From NCBI GenBank assembly GCA_902479135.1, contig CABSNU010000017.1, positions 1 through 43,481 on the forward strand: 43,481 nucleotides of DNA. Direction: 5' to 3'. The DNA comes from an uncultured Collinsella sp. (lineage in GTDB: Bacteria > Actinomycetota > Coriobacteriia > Coriobacteriales > Coriobacteriaceae). Every line of letters starts with the position of its first letter. Within the stretch, counting starts at the first letter, position 1. Shown piece after piece: positions 24,925-33,192 of the stretch. The notes under the pieces are model-generated. The model did no database searches, was not told the origin of the DNA, and saw only the letters and a program-made list of their open reading frames with translations. Both the position numbers and the translations under genes were made by a program.

Positions 24925-25925
24925 CACCGGGCATCGCCCCCCGAAGCGGGGCGAACGTCGCGAAGGCAGCGCCCATCCCAGGTGGCGACCCATGCGCCGC
25001 CCGGCTCGGTATGCACCTCGAAATATCCCATTTTCGGGACAGCTAGCTCGGAGAGCAACGCTTTCACGGTACCCGCGTGAACGACGAAGACGGCGCGCCC
25101 ACTCCCCTGGGCGCGCTCCGATTCGCACGCCTCCCGAAACGCCGCGACGACGCGGCGGGTGAAATCGCTCTTGCGCTCGCCATGCGGGCAGCGCGTCTCG
25201 CACCAGGAGTCTACCCAGACGCGGTAGCGCGCATCCTCTTTAAGCTCGGCGGCGCTTCGCCCCTCGAAGTCGCCGAAATCCATCTCTCGAAGACCGGGGC
25301 ACGCCATAAACTCCGCATTCGGGAAGAGGATGCGCGCCGTCTGGTCGGTGCGGGCCATACCGCTCGTGATAACACGGAACACGTCACGATAGCACGCGAG
25401 GTCGCGCAAAGCGCGCTCGCCCGCGCTCGACAGGGGCTCGTCGGTGCCCGCCCCGCTGTAGCGATGGTCTTCCGTGCCAGACGTGGCACCATGGCGCACG
25501 AAGACGACTTCCAAAGGCGCGCCCGCGCCCTGCGTCCCACGAGGCGCATCGTCAAGGTTTCCTTTGATGACCTGGGGTATCCCGCACGTCATGCGCACGA
25601 CGACGTCGGCGCGCGCAGCGAGCGCGCATCCCAGGCGCCCCGCGCGCTCGCGCCATTGGGCGTCTTCCGCACACATGGGGACGACCCCCGAGCCGACCAA
25701 GGGCAGAATCACTGCGTCGAAGCCAATCAGCCGCTCGAGCGCCCGGTCAGCGTCGAGCGCGCGTACGAGTTCCTCAGCACGGTACGCGACGCGGCCGGCA
25801 AAAGCCGCGGGCACGCCGTCCTCCCCAAGCTGCGCCGCGTCGACGAAATCGTCCGCCGCGAACCCGAGCTTTTCGCGCACGAAGGTCCTCTTCCCCGAAT
25901 GCGCGCCACCTACCACGAGCATCAT
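24924..25925 (-). CDS. Fusion of a degenerate CobU-like domain with alpha-ribazole phosphatase (CobC-like)
   Basis: The 333-residue protein has two parts. Residues 1-122 resemble a shortened CobU: P-loop GGAHSGKR (6-13) with Arg where Ser/Thr is usual, LPLVGSGVVP like the NEVG box, the WRERAGRL segment and the tail CGIPQVIKG. The central part with the guanylylated histidine is missing, so kinase and guanylyltransferase activity is unlikely. Residues about 139-333 are a histidine phosphatase: VFVRHGATSG with RHG at 144-146, EMDFGDFEGR, and VVHAGTV late. CobC removes the phosphate of the alpha-ribazole moiety in nucleotide-loop assembly. A complete CobU is coded two genes upstream. Start ATG 25925 overlaps the cobS stop (ATGA). 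Confidence 0.82.
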   Translation of the reverse strand: MMLVVGGAHSGKRTFVREKLGFAADDFVDAAQLGEDGVPAAFAGRVAYRAEELVRALDADRALERLIGFDAVILPLVGSGVVPMCAEDAQWRERAGRLGCALAARADVVVRMTCGIPQVIKGNLDDAPRGTQGAGAPLEVVFVRHGATSGTEDHRYSGAGTDEPLSSAGERALRDLACYRDVFRVITSGMARTDQTARILFPNAEFMACPGLREMDFGDFEGRSAAELKEDARYRVWVDSWCETRCPHGERKSDFTRRVVAAFREACESERAQGSGRAVFVVHAGTVKALLSELAVPKMGYFEVHTEPGGAWVATWDGRCLRDVRPASGGDAR

Positions 25926-26689
25926 AGGAGCATGCCCCCCGCCACCAGCATGGCAAGCATCGCGAGCTCGGCCCATTGCAGAAACCATCCGGCCAAATCC
26001 CCCGTCACCCCGCCGAATCGGGACAGGGCAACATGGCGGTACCACGCGAGCGCCAAAAGCCCCGCCACCGCCATAAGGGCGCCGACGGCCTGAGCGCACG
26101 CGACCATCCCTGCAGCCGAAGCCGCAGCGAAAGCGCAAAGCGGCACGACGATCGCCGCGCGCTTCTTCGCAGGCGAGAGCCCCGCGGCCATGCCGTCCGC
26201 CCGCGCGGCAGGCCAGCATTCAACGGCGAGCCCCGAAAGGGCGCGGGAGAACACGAGCGAGCACAGAAGCGCGAGGAACGCCCCCGCCGTAAGCGGCAGC
26301 GCGGTGAACAGGGAAAACTGCAGAATAAGGTACACAACAACACCGATGACCCCGAAGGCGCCCGCCCGCGGGTCGTGCATGATCTCGAGCTTTCGCTCGC
26401 GCGGGGCCCAACTTGCAAGCGCATCGGAGGTGTCGCAGAGCCCGTCTAGGTGGATGCCTCCCGTCACCGCCACAGGCAACGCCACGAGCACGGCCGCGAC
26501 GATGGTCGCGGGCACGCCGAGCAGGTTCGCCACGTGCCCCCACGCCGTCATGAGGAAGCCTTCCGCAACGCCCACCAGGGGAAACGCGGCAAGCGCATGG
26601 GTTGATCCGAAATCGGTCCAGGCCGATTTCGGGACGGGGATGCGCGAGAACGTTCCGAACGCCGCGCCGATTGCCTCTGCTATCTTCAC
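25922..26689 (-). CDS. cobS: Adenosylcobinamide-GDP ribazoletransferase
   Basis: This membrane enzyme joins adenosylcobinamide-GDP to alpha-ribazole (phosphate), finishing the cobalamin. The 255 residues start VKIAEAIGAAFGTFSRIPVP and contain the CDP-alcohol-transferase-like motif GGIHLDGLCDTSDAL and HDPRAGAFGVIG, with about six hydrophobic segments. The start is GTG 26689, with AAGGA 8 bases upstream and a 4-base GTGA overlap with cobU. Confidence 0.93.
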   Translation of the reverse strand: MKIAEAIGAAFGTFSRIPVPKSAWTDFGSTHALAAFPLVGVAEGFLMTAWGHVANLLGVPATIVAAVLVALPVAVTGGIHLDGLCDTSDALASWAPRERKLEIMHDPRAGAFGVIGVVVYLILQFSLFTALPLTAGAFLALLCSLVFSRALSGLAVECWPAARADGMAAGLSPAKKRAAIVVPLCAFAAASAAGMVACAQAVGALMAVAGLLALAWYRHVALSRFGGVTGDLAGWFLQWAELAMLAMLVAGGMLL

Positions 26690-27234
26690 CTTGTAGGTCC
26701 TTCGCCTTTCATCCACACGGGAATCCCGCATACCACTTCGACTGCGCGGTCGGCCAGCGCCGCCACGCCCGCGTTCACGCGCGCGAGCGCGCGACTCCAT
26801 GCCTCGGTCCCCTCATCGTAGCGCATCCCATCGGCGAACACGTCGACGGAGACCACCACCGTATACGCAGCGGCCTGAGCGAGCCGTTCGATGTCTCCGA
26901 GCACCTCGCGCGCCGCAACGTCGGGGTCACGTGGGGACAAGCCGCCTTCCGCGAAGAGCTCGTTCGCAACCAGATTGCCCACGTCCTCCAAAAGAAGCGT
27001 GCAGCCGCGCGGAAGCCCGGACACTGCGGCGCCCACGTCACGCGTGCACTCGAGGGTGGAAAACCCCTTGCCCTCGCGCAGCGCCCGATGGCGCGCGATG
27101 CGGCGGGCGCCCTCTTCCCCGAAGGGCTCCATCGTTGCCAGGTACACGCGGGGGCCGTCGTGCCCGAGGCACAGGGACTCGGCGTAGGCGCTCTTGCCGC
27201 TCGCGGCGGCGCCGATGACGAGCGTCACCGTCAT
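26686..27234 (-). CDS. cobU: Bifunctional adenosylcobinamide kinase / guanylyltransferase
   Basis: It phosphorylates adenosylcobinamide and converts it to the GDP form. The 182-residue protein has P-loop GAAASGKS (8-15), VYLATMEP, the histidine that is guanylylated in this family (His49 in RIARHR), LLLEDVGNLV and SVDVFADGMRYDEGTEAW, ending with CGIPVWMKGE. Unlike the shorter CobU-like domain fused to CobC, all parts are present. ATG 27234 overlaps the cobT stop by four bases. Confidence 0.93.
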   Translation of the reverse strand: MTVTLVIGAAASGKSAYAESLCLGHDGPRVYLATMEPFGEEGARRIARHRALREGKGFSTLECTRDVGAAVSGLPRGCTLLLEDVGNLVANELFAEGGLSPRDPDVAAREVLGDIERLAQAAAYTVVVSVDVFADGMRYDEGTEAWSRALARVNAGVAALADRAVEVVCGIPVWMKGEGPTR

Positions 27235-28373
27235 TTCCCGGCCTCGAAATGCTCGTAAGCAGCCATGCCAGTCGCCGTGAACGTCTTCCCATCCCGGTAC
27301 ACGCGCAGCGCCGAATCCAGAAGGGGCAGATACGCCATGGCGCCCGCGCCCTCGCCCAAGTGCATGCCTGCGTCGAGGGGTGCCTTTATGCCGAGCTCGC
27401 GAAGGAGCTCCCGGCTTGCGGGTTCGCTTGATGCGTGGGTGCCCACGAGGTAGCCCAAGGCGTTGGGGCACAGGCGCGCCGCGCACAGGGCCGCCGTGCA
27501 GGATATGACCCCGTCGAGGAGCGCCGGCGCCTTCGAGGCCGCGGCCCCCAGGTAGAAGCCGCACATCGCCGCAATGTCGAAGCCGCCCACCTTCGAGAGC
27601 ACGTCGATCGGGTCGGCGGGAACGGGCGAGTTCGCATCGATAGCGCGCTCGACCACGTCGCGCTTGCGCGCGAGCGAGGCGTCCGAGAGCCCCGCGCCGC
27701 GCCCGACGAGGCTCCGCGCGTCCGCCCGGATGAGCACTGCGGCCACCGCCGCCGAGGTGGTCGTGTTGCCGATGCCCATCTCGCCCGCGGCGAGAAGGCG
27801 CACGCCGGCGCGGGCAAGTCCGCACGCGACGGCGATTCCGACCTCGATCGCGCGCACGGCCCCATCGCGAGACATAGCGGGGCCGTACGCGATGTTGCCG
27901 CTCCTCCGCCGCACGTTCGCGCGCACCATGCGCGCGTCTTCTATGCCCCGGGCCATACCCACGTCGACGGGCACGACCTCGGCACCCGCGAACGCAGCCA
28001 TGCGGCAGGCGCTCGTGGCCCCCTCGCACATGTTGCGCGCGACGACTCGCGTCACGTCTTGCCCGCTTTGCGACACGCCTTCGGCAACGACCCCGTTGTC
28101 GGAGAAGAATACCGCGAGCGCACGGGGGAACTCGACCACCTCGGCGCTCCCCTGAGCTGCGGCGATACGCGCGACGGCGTCTTCAAAGTCGCCCAATCCC
28201 CCCAAGGGGTGCGCGATGGAGTCCCACGCGGCGTACGCGGCGGCGCGGGCGCACTCGTCTGCGGGCGCGATCCGGGAGAGCGCGGCTTCGAGCACGGCGC
28301 CCGGCGCCGACGAGAACGCGCGCTCGACTTCCTCGCGGATGCAGGCAAGCGCGGTTTCGGTTGCTTCAGCCAT
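27231..28373 (-). CDS. cobT: Nicotinate-nucleotide--dimethylbenzimidazole phosphoribosyltransferase
   Basis: It activates the lower-ligand base (dimethylbenzimidazole or another) to its alpha-riboside phosphate. The 380 residues show NGVVAEGVSQSGQDVT, GEMGIGNTTTSAAVAA, KVGGFDIAAMCGFYLGAA and HLGEGAGAM with the catalytic glutamate. ATG 28373 has GGAG 5 bases upstream and overlaps the end of cbiA by 8 bases. The lower-ligand base cannot be told from the sequence; no bza or bluB gene is in the window. Confidence 0.95.
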   Translation of the reverse strand: MAEATETALACIREEVERAFSSAPGAVLEAALSRIAPADECARAAAYAAWDSIAHPLGGLGDFEDAVARIAAAQGSAEVVEFPRALAVFFSDNGVVAEGVSQSGQDVTRVVARNMCEGATSACRMAAFAGAEVVPVDVGMARGIEDARMVRANVRRRSGNIAYGPAMSRDGAVRAIEVGIAVACGLARAGVRLLAAGEMGIGNTTTSAAVAAVLIRADARSLVGRGAGLSDASLARKRDVVERAIDANSPVPADPIDVLSKVGGFDIAAMCGFYLGAAASKAPALLDGVISCTAALCAARLCPNALGYLVGTHASSEPASRELLRELGIKAPLDAGMHLGEGAGAMAYLPLLDSALRVYRDGKTFTATGMAAYEHFEAGK

Positions 28374-29748
28374 GCCGTCTCCTCTCTGCGAACGACGCTG
28401 CGGCAGACACGAACGCGCGCGCAACGTCGGGGTTCGCAGGATAGTACACATGCGGGAAGCCCGCAACCAGGGACGGGGTGGTCGTCATGCACGGCCAGCC
28501 CTTGTAGCGCCGGGGCTTCTGCGCCCAGAAGTCGCCGCCCGGGCAGGTGGACTGCCAGTAGTGGAACTCGTGCGCGCGGATGCGTGTGCCGCGCGGCCCG
28601 TAGAGCCCGTCGCGTTGGGAAGTGAGCTCCACGTACCCGAAATGGGACAGCCTTCCCCCGTTCTCGCTTGCGCCCTCAAGGGCGCCCGCAACAGGCCAGC
28701 GCGACCCCTCGCTATCGGCGATTTCGCGCTGCAGGTACAGAAACCCACCGCATTCGGCGACCGTCGGCATGCCGGATTCCACCGCGCGCCGCACCGCCTC
28801 GCGCATCGGCGCGTTCTCGGAGAGCTGCCGCGCATGGAGCTCCGGGTAGCCACCCCCCAGATAGAGGGCGCTTGTCCCCCGGGGCAACTCGCTATCACAC
28901 AGGGGGCTGAAAAAGGCCAGCTCGCAACCCAGGTCCTCGAGCGCGCGCAGGTTCTCCTCGTAGTAAAACGAGAACGCCTCGTCACGCGCGACGGCGACGA
29001 TGGGCCGCGCTCCCGCGATCGGCTCCAACCGGTAAGGTTCCTCGCGGATATCGGGTGCCGTCGCCGCTATTTCGAGCAAGCGGTCGACGTCGACGCTCTT
29101 TTCCACCAGCTCGGCCATCTTGTCGATGCGCGCGGAGAGCTGCTCGACCTCGTCGGCGGTCACAAGCCCCAGATGCCGGCTTTCGAGCGAGAACGCCTCG
29201 TCGGCGGGGATATTACCCAAAACCGCGACGCCCGTGTGCTTCTCGATCGCAGGCGCCGCGTAGGCGCAGGCAGCGGCGCTCGTCTTGTTCAGCAAGACGC
29301 CGCGCACGTTCGCACAAGGCAGGAACTCGGCGATGCCGCGGATTACGGCGGCGAGCGATAAAGACGCCCCGCGCCCGTTCACCACTAAAACGACCGGCGT
29401 TTCCGTGTCGCGAGCAACCTGGTAGCTGCTCGCGTCGGCCACGCCGGGCGCCATGCCGTCGTAGAAGCCCATGACCCCCTCGAGCACCGCGACATCCGCG
29501 CCCGCGGCGCCGCGTGCGAGCAGGGCGCGCAGCGTCGGGGCGTCGGTGAAGAAGCCGTCTAAGTTGCCAGAGCGCGCACCCACGACGCGGCGATGAAAGA
29601 GCGGGTCAATGTAGTCGGGGCCGCATTTGAAGGCCGCGCATGCAAGGCCGCGGCGCGCGAGCGCGCGCAGGAGCGCGCACGTTACGACCGTCTTGCCGCT
29701 CCCGCTCGAGGGCGCAGCGACCATGAAGCGCGGGATGGACGTGCTCAC
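28366..29748 (-). CDS. cbiA: Cobyrinate a,c-diamide synthase
   Basis: It amidates carboxylates a and c of cobyrinic acid with glutamine and ATP. The 460-residue protein starts VSTSIPRFMVAAPSSGSGKT (P-loop to residue 20), then KCGPDYIDPLFHRRV and VLEGVMGFYDG. The C-terminal class I amidotransferase domain has LYLGGGYPELHA and VAECGGFLYL (Cys about 333). The start is GTG 29748, giving a GTGA overlap with cbiET; ATG 29724 would cut into the conserved start. Confidence 0.93.
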   Translation of the reverse strand: MSTSIPRFMVAAPSSGSGKTVVTCALLRALARRGLACAAFKCGPDYIDPLFHRRVVGARSGNLDGFFTDAPTLRALLARGAAGADVAVLEGVMGFYDGMAPGVADASSYQVARDTETPVVLVVNGRGASLSLAAVIRGIAEFLPCANVRGVLLNKTSAAACAYAAPAIEKHTGVAVLGNIPADEAFSLESRHLGLVTADEVEQLSARIDKMAELVEKSVDVDRLLEIAATAPDIREEPYRLEPIAGARPIVAVARDEAFSFYYEENLRALEDLGCELAFFSPLCDSELPRGTSALYLGGGYPELHARQLSENAPMREAVRRAVESGMPTVAECGGFLYLQREIADSEGSRWPVAGALEGASENGGRLSHFGYVELTSQRDGLYGPRGTRIRAHEFHYWQSTCPGGDFWAQKPRRYKGWPCMTTTPSLVAGFPHVYYPANPDVARAFVSAAASFAERRRHG

Positions 29749-31094
29749 CGGGCGCCGCCTTCCCCACCTGCACCACGCGCGCTGACGAGGAACACGGGGT
29801 TTTGCGCCTTCATAAGATGGTGCGAGCCTACAGCCTCGGCGCGAGCGGCCGACACCTGGCACGCCTCGAACCCCTTAAAGCGCGAACCCGAGAGGAGCGC
29901 GCACGCCTCGGTGAGCGTCTCAACGGTGACGCATGGCACGCACAGGCGAACCTGCGAGTTCTTCTCGAGCGCCGCCTCCACGATGGAGGGAAGCTCGCCC
30001 GCGCTCCCGCCGACGAACACGGCGTCGGGGACGGGCAGTTTCGCGAGCGCTTCGGGGGCGACGCCGGGGACCGCATGAACGTTGCCGCACCCGAATGCAT
30101 CCGCGTTCTCTCGGATGAGCCGCACGCCGGTCGCGTTGCGCTCGACCGCCCATACCGACCCCGCTCGCGCGACGAGCGCCGCCTCGATCGACACGCTCCC
30201 CGTGCCGGCGCCGACGTCCCACACGGTGTCGGTCGCAGTAAGGCGCAGCTTCGCGAGCGCGACGGCGCGCACCTCCTGCTTGGTCATGGGAACGTCGCCG
30301 CGGATGAAGAGCTCGTCGGGAATGCCCGAGGAAGCGTACGGCCAGCGGGGGCTCGCGGCGCGGGATGCGCCCGCAGAGTCCGCCGCGGAAGAAGCCGCCG
30401 CAGGCGCAGACGCGCCGGCCGGCGCCTCGAAGGCTGCGCTATAGCCCGCAGGCGACCCGGCGCCGCCTGCGAACTCGATAAGCATCACGTTCAAATCGTC
30501 GAACGTCTGACCTGCGATTTCACTTGCGGTCGCACAGGTGATGCGCTCGTCGGGGTACGACAGGCGCTCGGCCACCGTCACGCGCGCGTCCCCGAAGCCC
30601 GCCTGCACAAGCTCGCCCGAAAGCCGCGAGGGGTCTTCCCCGCCCGACGTGACGAGGAAGAGCTCACCTGCGCGCTCGGCCTCGGCCATGATGTCGCACG
30701 CCACGCCGTGAGCGCTCACGAAGCGCCAATCCTGCCATGGACGCGCAAGGCGCGCGGCGAGATACGACGCTGAGCTTATGCCGGGAACGACGCGCACGTC
30801 CACCTGCGCGTCGCCGGAGAGCGCCTCCACCAGGCGGCGCGCGCCGCTAAACAGCCCCACATCGCCCGTCATCACGACCACGGCGCGCCGCCACGACGCC
30901 GCATCCGTGAGCGCGGCGACGATGTCCGCCGTCTTCACGAGCTCGCATCTCACCACGTCGGGCGGCACGTCGATGCCGACAAGCGCGCGATGAGCGCCGA
31001 TGATCACGTCGGCGATGTCGATCGCGTCGAGCGCCGCGCGCGAGAGCAAGTCGGGGTTTCCGGGCCCCGCCCCGATGATCGTTACCTTTCGCAT
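29745..31094 (-). CDS. cbiET: Cobalt-precorrin-7 C5/C15 methyltransferase and decarboxylase (CbiE-CbiT fusion)
   Basis: The 449-residue protein joins CbiE, which methylates C5 (about 1-200, starting MRKVTIIGAGPGNPDLLS), and CbiT, which methylates C15 and decarboxylates the C12 acetate (about 265-449, IRGDVPMTKQEVRA then WDVGAGTGSVSIEAA). This is the same order as CobL. Between them is an unusually long Ala/Ser/Gly-rich linker of about 50 residues. GGGAG lies 5 bases before ATG 31094. The start overlaps the cbiH end by 13 bases. Confidence 0.93.
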   Translation of the reverse strand: MRKVTIIGAGPGNPDLLSRAALDAIDIADVIIGAHRALVGIDVPPDVVRCELVKTADIVAALTDAASWRRAVVVMTGDVGLFSGARRLVEALSGDAQVDVRVVPGISSASYLAARLARPWQDWRFVSAHGVACDIMAEAERAGELFLVTSGGEDPSRLSGELVQAGFGDARVTVAERLSYPDERITCATASEIAGQTFDDLNVMLIEFAGGAGSPAGYSAAFEAPAGASAPAAASSAADSAGASRAASPRWPYASSGIPDELFIRGDVPMTKQEVRAVALAKLRLTATDTVWDVGAGTGSVSIEAALVARAGSVWAVERNATGVRLIRENADAFGCGNVHAVPGVAPEALAKLPVPDAVFVGGSAGELPSIVEAALEKNSQVRLCVPCVTVETLTEACALLSGSRFKGFEACQVSAARAEAVGSHHLMKAQNPVFLVSARGAGGEGGAR

Positions 31095-31825
31095 GGAATC
31101 TCCCGATACCCGCGCGGCGTGACCATACGGCCGCCTACGCGCTTCGTGCCCGCGTTGCCGACGAACACGGTGGTGAACATGTCGGCATCGAGCTCCCCCA
31201 GCTCGGAGAGCCTGCACATGCCCGACTGCTGCCCCTCGCGCCCGATGTTGCGTACCCAGCCGCAGAGCGTGTCGGGGGCCTTCCATTCGAGCATAATCTT
31301 CGCCGCGCGCGAGAGCCTGTCGGCGCGCTTTCTACTGCGCGGGTTGTACAAACAGATGCAGAAGTCGGCGCTCGCCACGGCGGCGAGCCTGCGCTCGATG
31401 ACCTCCCACGGCGTGAGCAGGTCGGAGAGCGACACGACCGCGAAGTCGTGAGCAAGCGGGGCGCCGAGCACCGCCGACCCGCTCTGAGCCGCGGTGGCCC
31501 CGGCGATAACTTCCACGTCTACATCGGGGTAGTCCTCCGCAAGCTCCAGCACGGGGCTCGCCATGCCGTACACGCCCGCGTCACCGCTGCACACGAGCGC
31601 CACGGCTTCTCCGCTCTGCGCGCGCGAAAGCGCCAGGCTGCACCGTTCGACCTCGTGCATCATCGGGGTCGCGAGATGCGCCGCGTCGGGCACGGCGGCG
31701 AGCGCGAGCTCCACGTATTTCGTGTACCCCACAACGATGTCGGCCGCCTCGAGCGCGCGCCGGGCCGCAATCGTCATGCCGTCGGGACCGCCCGGGCCGA
31801 TCCCCACCACGAAGAGCTTTCCCAT
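31082..31825 (-). CDS. cbiH: Cobalt-precorrin-3 C17-methyltransferase
   Basis: It methylates C17 and drives ring contraction in the anaerobic pathway. The 247 residues are a tetrapyrrole methylase: MGKLFVVGIGPGGPDGMT, VGYTKYVEL, CSGDAGVYGMA, GATAAQSGSAVLGAP, SLSDLLTPWEVIERR and CLYNPRSRKR. ATG 31825 is preferred (AAGGAG 5 bases upstream, 1-base TGATG overlap with cbiG) over the adjacent GTG 31828. Confidence 0.95.
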   Translation of the reverse strand: MGKLFVVGIGPGGPDGMTIAARRALEAADIVVGYTKYVELALAAVPDAAHLATPMMHEVERCSLALSRAQSGEAVALVCSGDAGVYGMASPVLELAEDYPDVDVEVIAGATAAQSGSAVLGAPLAHDFAVVSLSDLLTPWEVIERRLAAVASADFCICLYNPRSRKRADRLSRAAKIMLEWKAPDTLCGWVRNIGREGQQSGMCRLSELGELDADMFTTVFVGNAGTKRVGGRMVTPRGYREIPCER

Positions 31826-32958
31826 CACCGCTCCTTAAACGAAAGATCGATAGTTACCTTTGAAAACGCGACGGTCACGCCGCTGTGAGCGAGCTTCGGG
31901 AAGATAAGTTTGCCCCCGTCCGCGAGCGCCGCGCGCTCACACACGTTGTCGACCCCCACCGTCGCGCGCACGAAATCAGATGGCGAAACGCTGCCTTCGA
32001 CCTGCGACAACTCCTCTGCGGAATACGTCGCAAGCGGGATATTGCGCGCGCGGCAGAAGGCGAGCAGACCCTCCTCATTCGCCTTCACGTCGATCGTCGC
32101 CGCCTCGCGCACGGCCGAAGGCGAGATACCCGCCTGCCCGCACGCGAGAAGAAACGCCTCCCCGATCGCTTCGGCGCACGCACCGCGACGGCACCCTATG
32201 CCCGCAACGATGCAGGGCACGACAAGGCGAAGCGGCTCGGGCGCAGTCGCCTGCGCCCGCACGCCCGCCGGCTTCCCCGTCTCACCGGCGGGCAAGACCT
32301 CGCCCGTTGTCTCCGCCGCGCGAACGGACGCACCTGCATTCGCGCCAGCGAACGGCGACACGACGATATCGGCCCGTGCGCGGTCGGACGCAATGTCAAC
32401 CCCCTCAGGCGGCTGTCCCGAAATCGGCATGTCGGAATAGAGCGCCACGCGCCCGCCCGAAAGCAGCCGCGCCGACACTCGCTTGATAGCCTCGGGATTC
32501 GAAACGGGGAGCCCCTCACAGCGCGCCCACGTATCCACCGCCCACACGCCGCGGACGTCGGTCGCCGTGGTGATGACGGGGATGGCCCCTGCCGCGCGTG
32601 CCACAGTTTGCGCAAGCTCGTTCGCACCGCCCAAATGCCCCGACAAAAGCGGGACGGCAAAGCGCCCCGCCTCGTCGATCACCACAACCGCGGGATCGTT
32701 TGCCTTCGAGGCGACATGCGGCGCGATCGCCCGCACGGCGATGCCCGCCGCGCCCACGAACAGAAGCGCGTCCGATGCTTCCCACGCGAGCGCAGTCCAT
32801 GCGCGCAGGTCGGCCTTCCCCTCGCCGAACCCGCGCGAAACGGAAACGTCCCAGCCAGGGTCATCTTCACCTGTCTGCGCGCAATCGGAAAGCGCGCGTG
32901 CAGTGCGCTCCGCCAACGCATACCCCCTCTCAGTGAACGCTATGCAGGAAACCCTCAT
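31825..32958 (-). CDS. cbiG: Cobalt-precorrin-5A hydrolase
   Basis: It opens the delta-lactone of cobalt-precorrin-5A and releases acetaldehyde. The 377 residues have the N-terminal (about 1-110) and mid (GHLGGANELA, ITTATDVRGVWAVD) CbiG segments, then a Thr/Gly/Pro-rich linker (about 205-240), then the C-terminal domain with VAGIGCRRGACAEAI, where the family has GIGCrrG. ATG 32958 follows the cbiL remnant stop with no gap. Confidence 0.94.
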   Translation of the reverse strand: MRVSCIAFTERGYALAERTARALSDCAQTGEDDPGWDVSVSRGFGEGKADLRAWTALAWEASDALLFVGAAGIAVRAIAPHVASKANDPAVVVIDEAGRFAVPLLSGHLGGANELAQTVARAAGAIPVITTATDVRGVWAVDTWARCEGLPVSNPEAIKRVSARLLSGGRVALYSDMPISGQPPEGVDIASDRARADIVVSPFAGANAGASVRAAETTGEVLPAGETGKPAGVRAQATAPEPLRLVVPCIVAGIGCRRGACAEAIGEAFLLACGQAGISPSAVREAATIDVKANEEGLLAFCRARNIPLATYSAEELSQVEGSVSPSDFVRATVGVDNVCERAALADGGKLIFPKLAHSGVTVAFSKVTIDLSFKER

Positions 32959-33192
32959 CTAGCGCACCACCATCGTCGAGAAGTAGCTGCCCCGATCGGG
33001 CACATCGTCGAGCGAGCGGTACACGTGCTCGCCCGGAAGCCCACAGTCCTCTACGAGCTCGGCACCGTCGAAGGCGCCCTCCTCGCGAAGGATGCGCTTC
33101 GTGTCCGCAAACGAGCGGCGCGCCTTCATGACCACCTTCGTCCCAGGCCAGCCGATTGCGCGGCGCACCCCGTGCAGCACGCCTTTACTCAT
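32959..33192 (-). pseudogene. cbiL: cbiL remnant: precorrin-2 C20-methyltransferase with in-frame internal deletion
   Basis: The 77-codon frame begins MSKGVLHGV, like the first nine residues of CbiL/CobI. It jumps at once to what is normally the end of that enzyme: KVVMKARRSF, then AELVEDCGLPGEHVYRSL and SYFSTMVV, matching the family's 'xVIMKaxrn...G.pxExV...L....xYFSxxxV'. Full-length CbiL has about 220-240 residues, so roughly 150 central residues, including the SAM site and GxGPGDP loop, are missing. The frame is intact and still overlaps cbiD by 8 bases and abuts cbiG. A protein this short cannot be an active methyltransferase. A sequencing or assembly error is possible. Confidence 0.82.

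Noticed and set aside
23950..25203. Longer cbiB and other cob genes using far-upstream in-frame starts
   Set aside because: The added residues are arginine/glycine-rich shadow sequence of the overlapping upstream gene; internal starts give family-like N-termini and 1-13-base overlaps.
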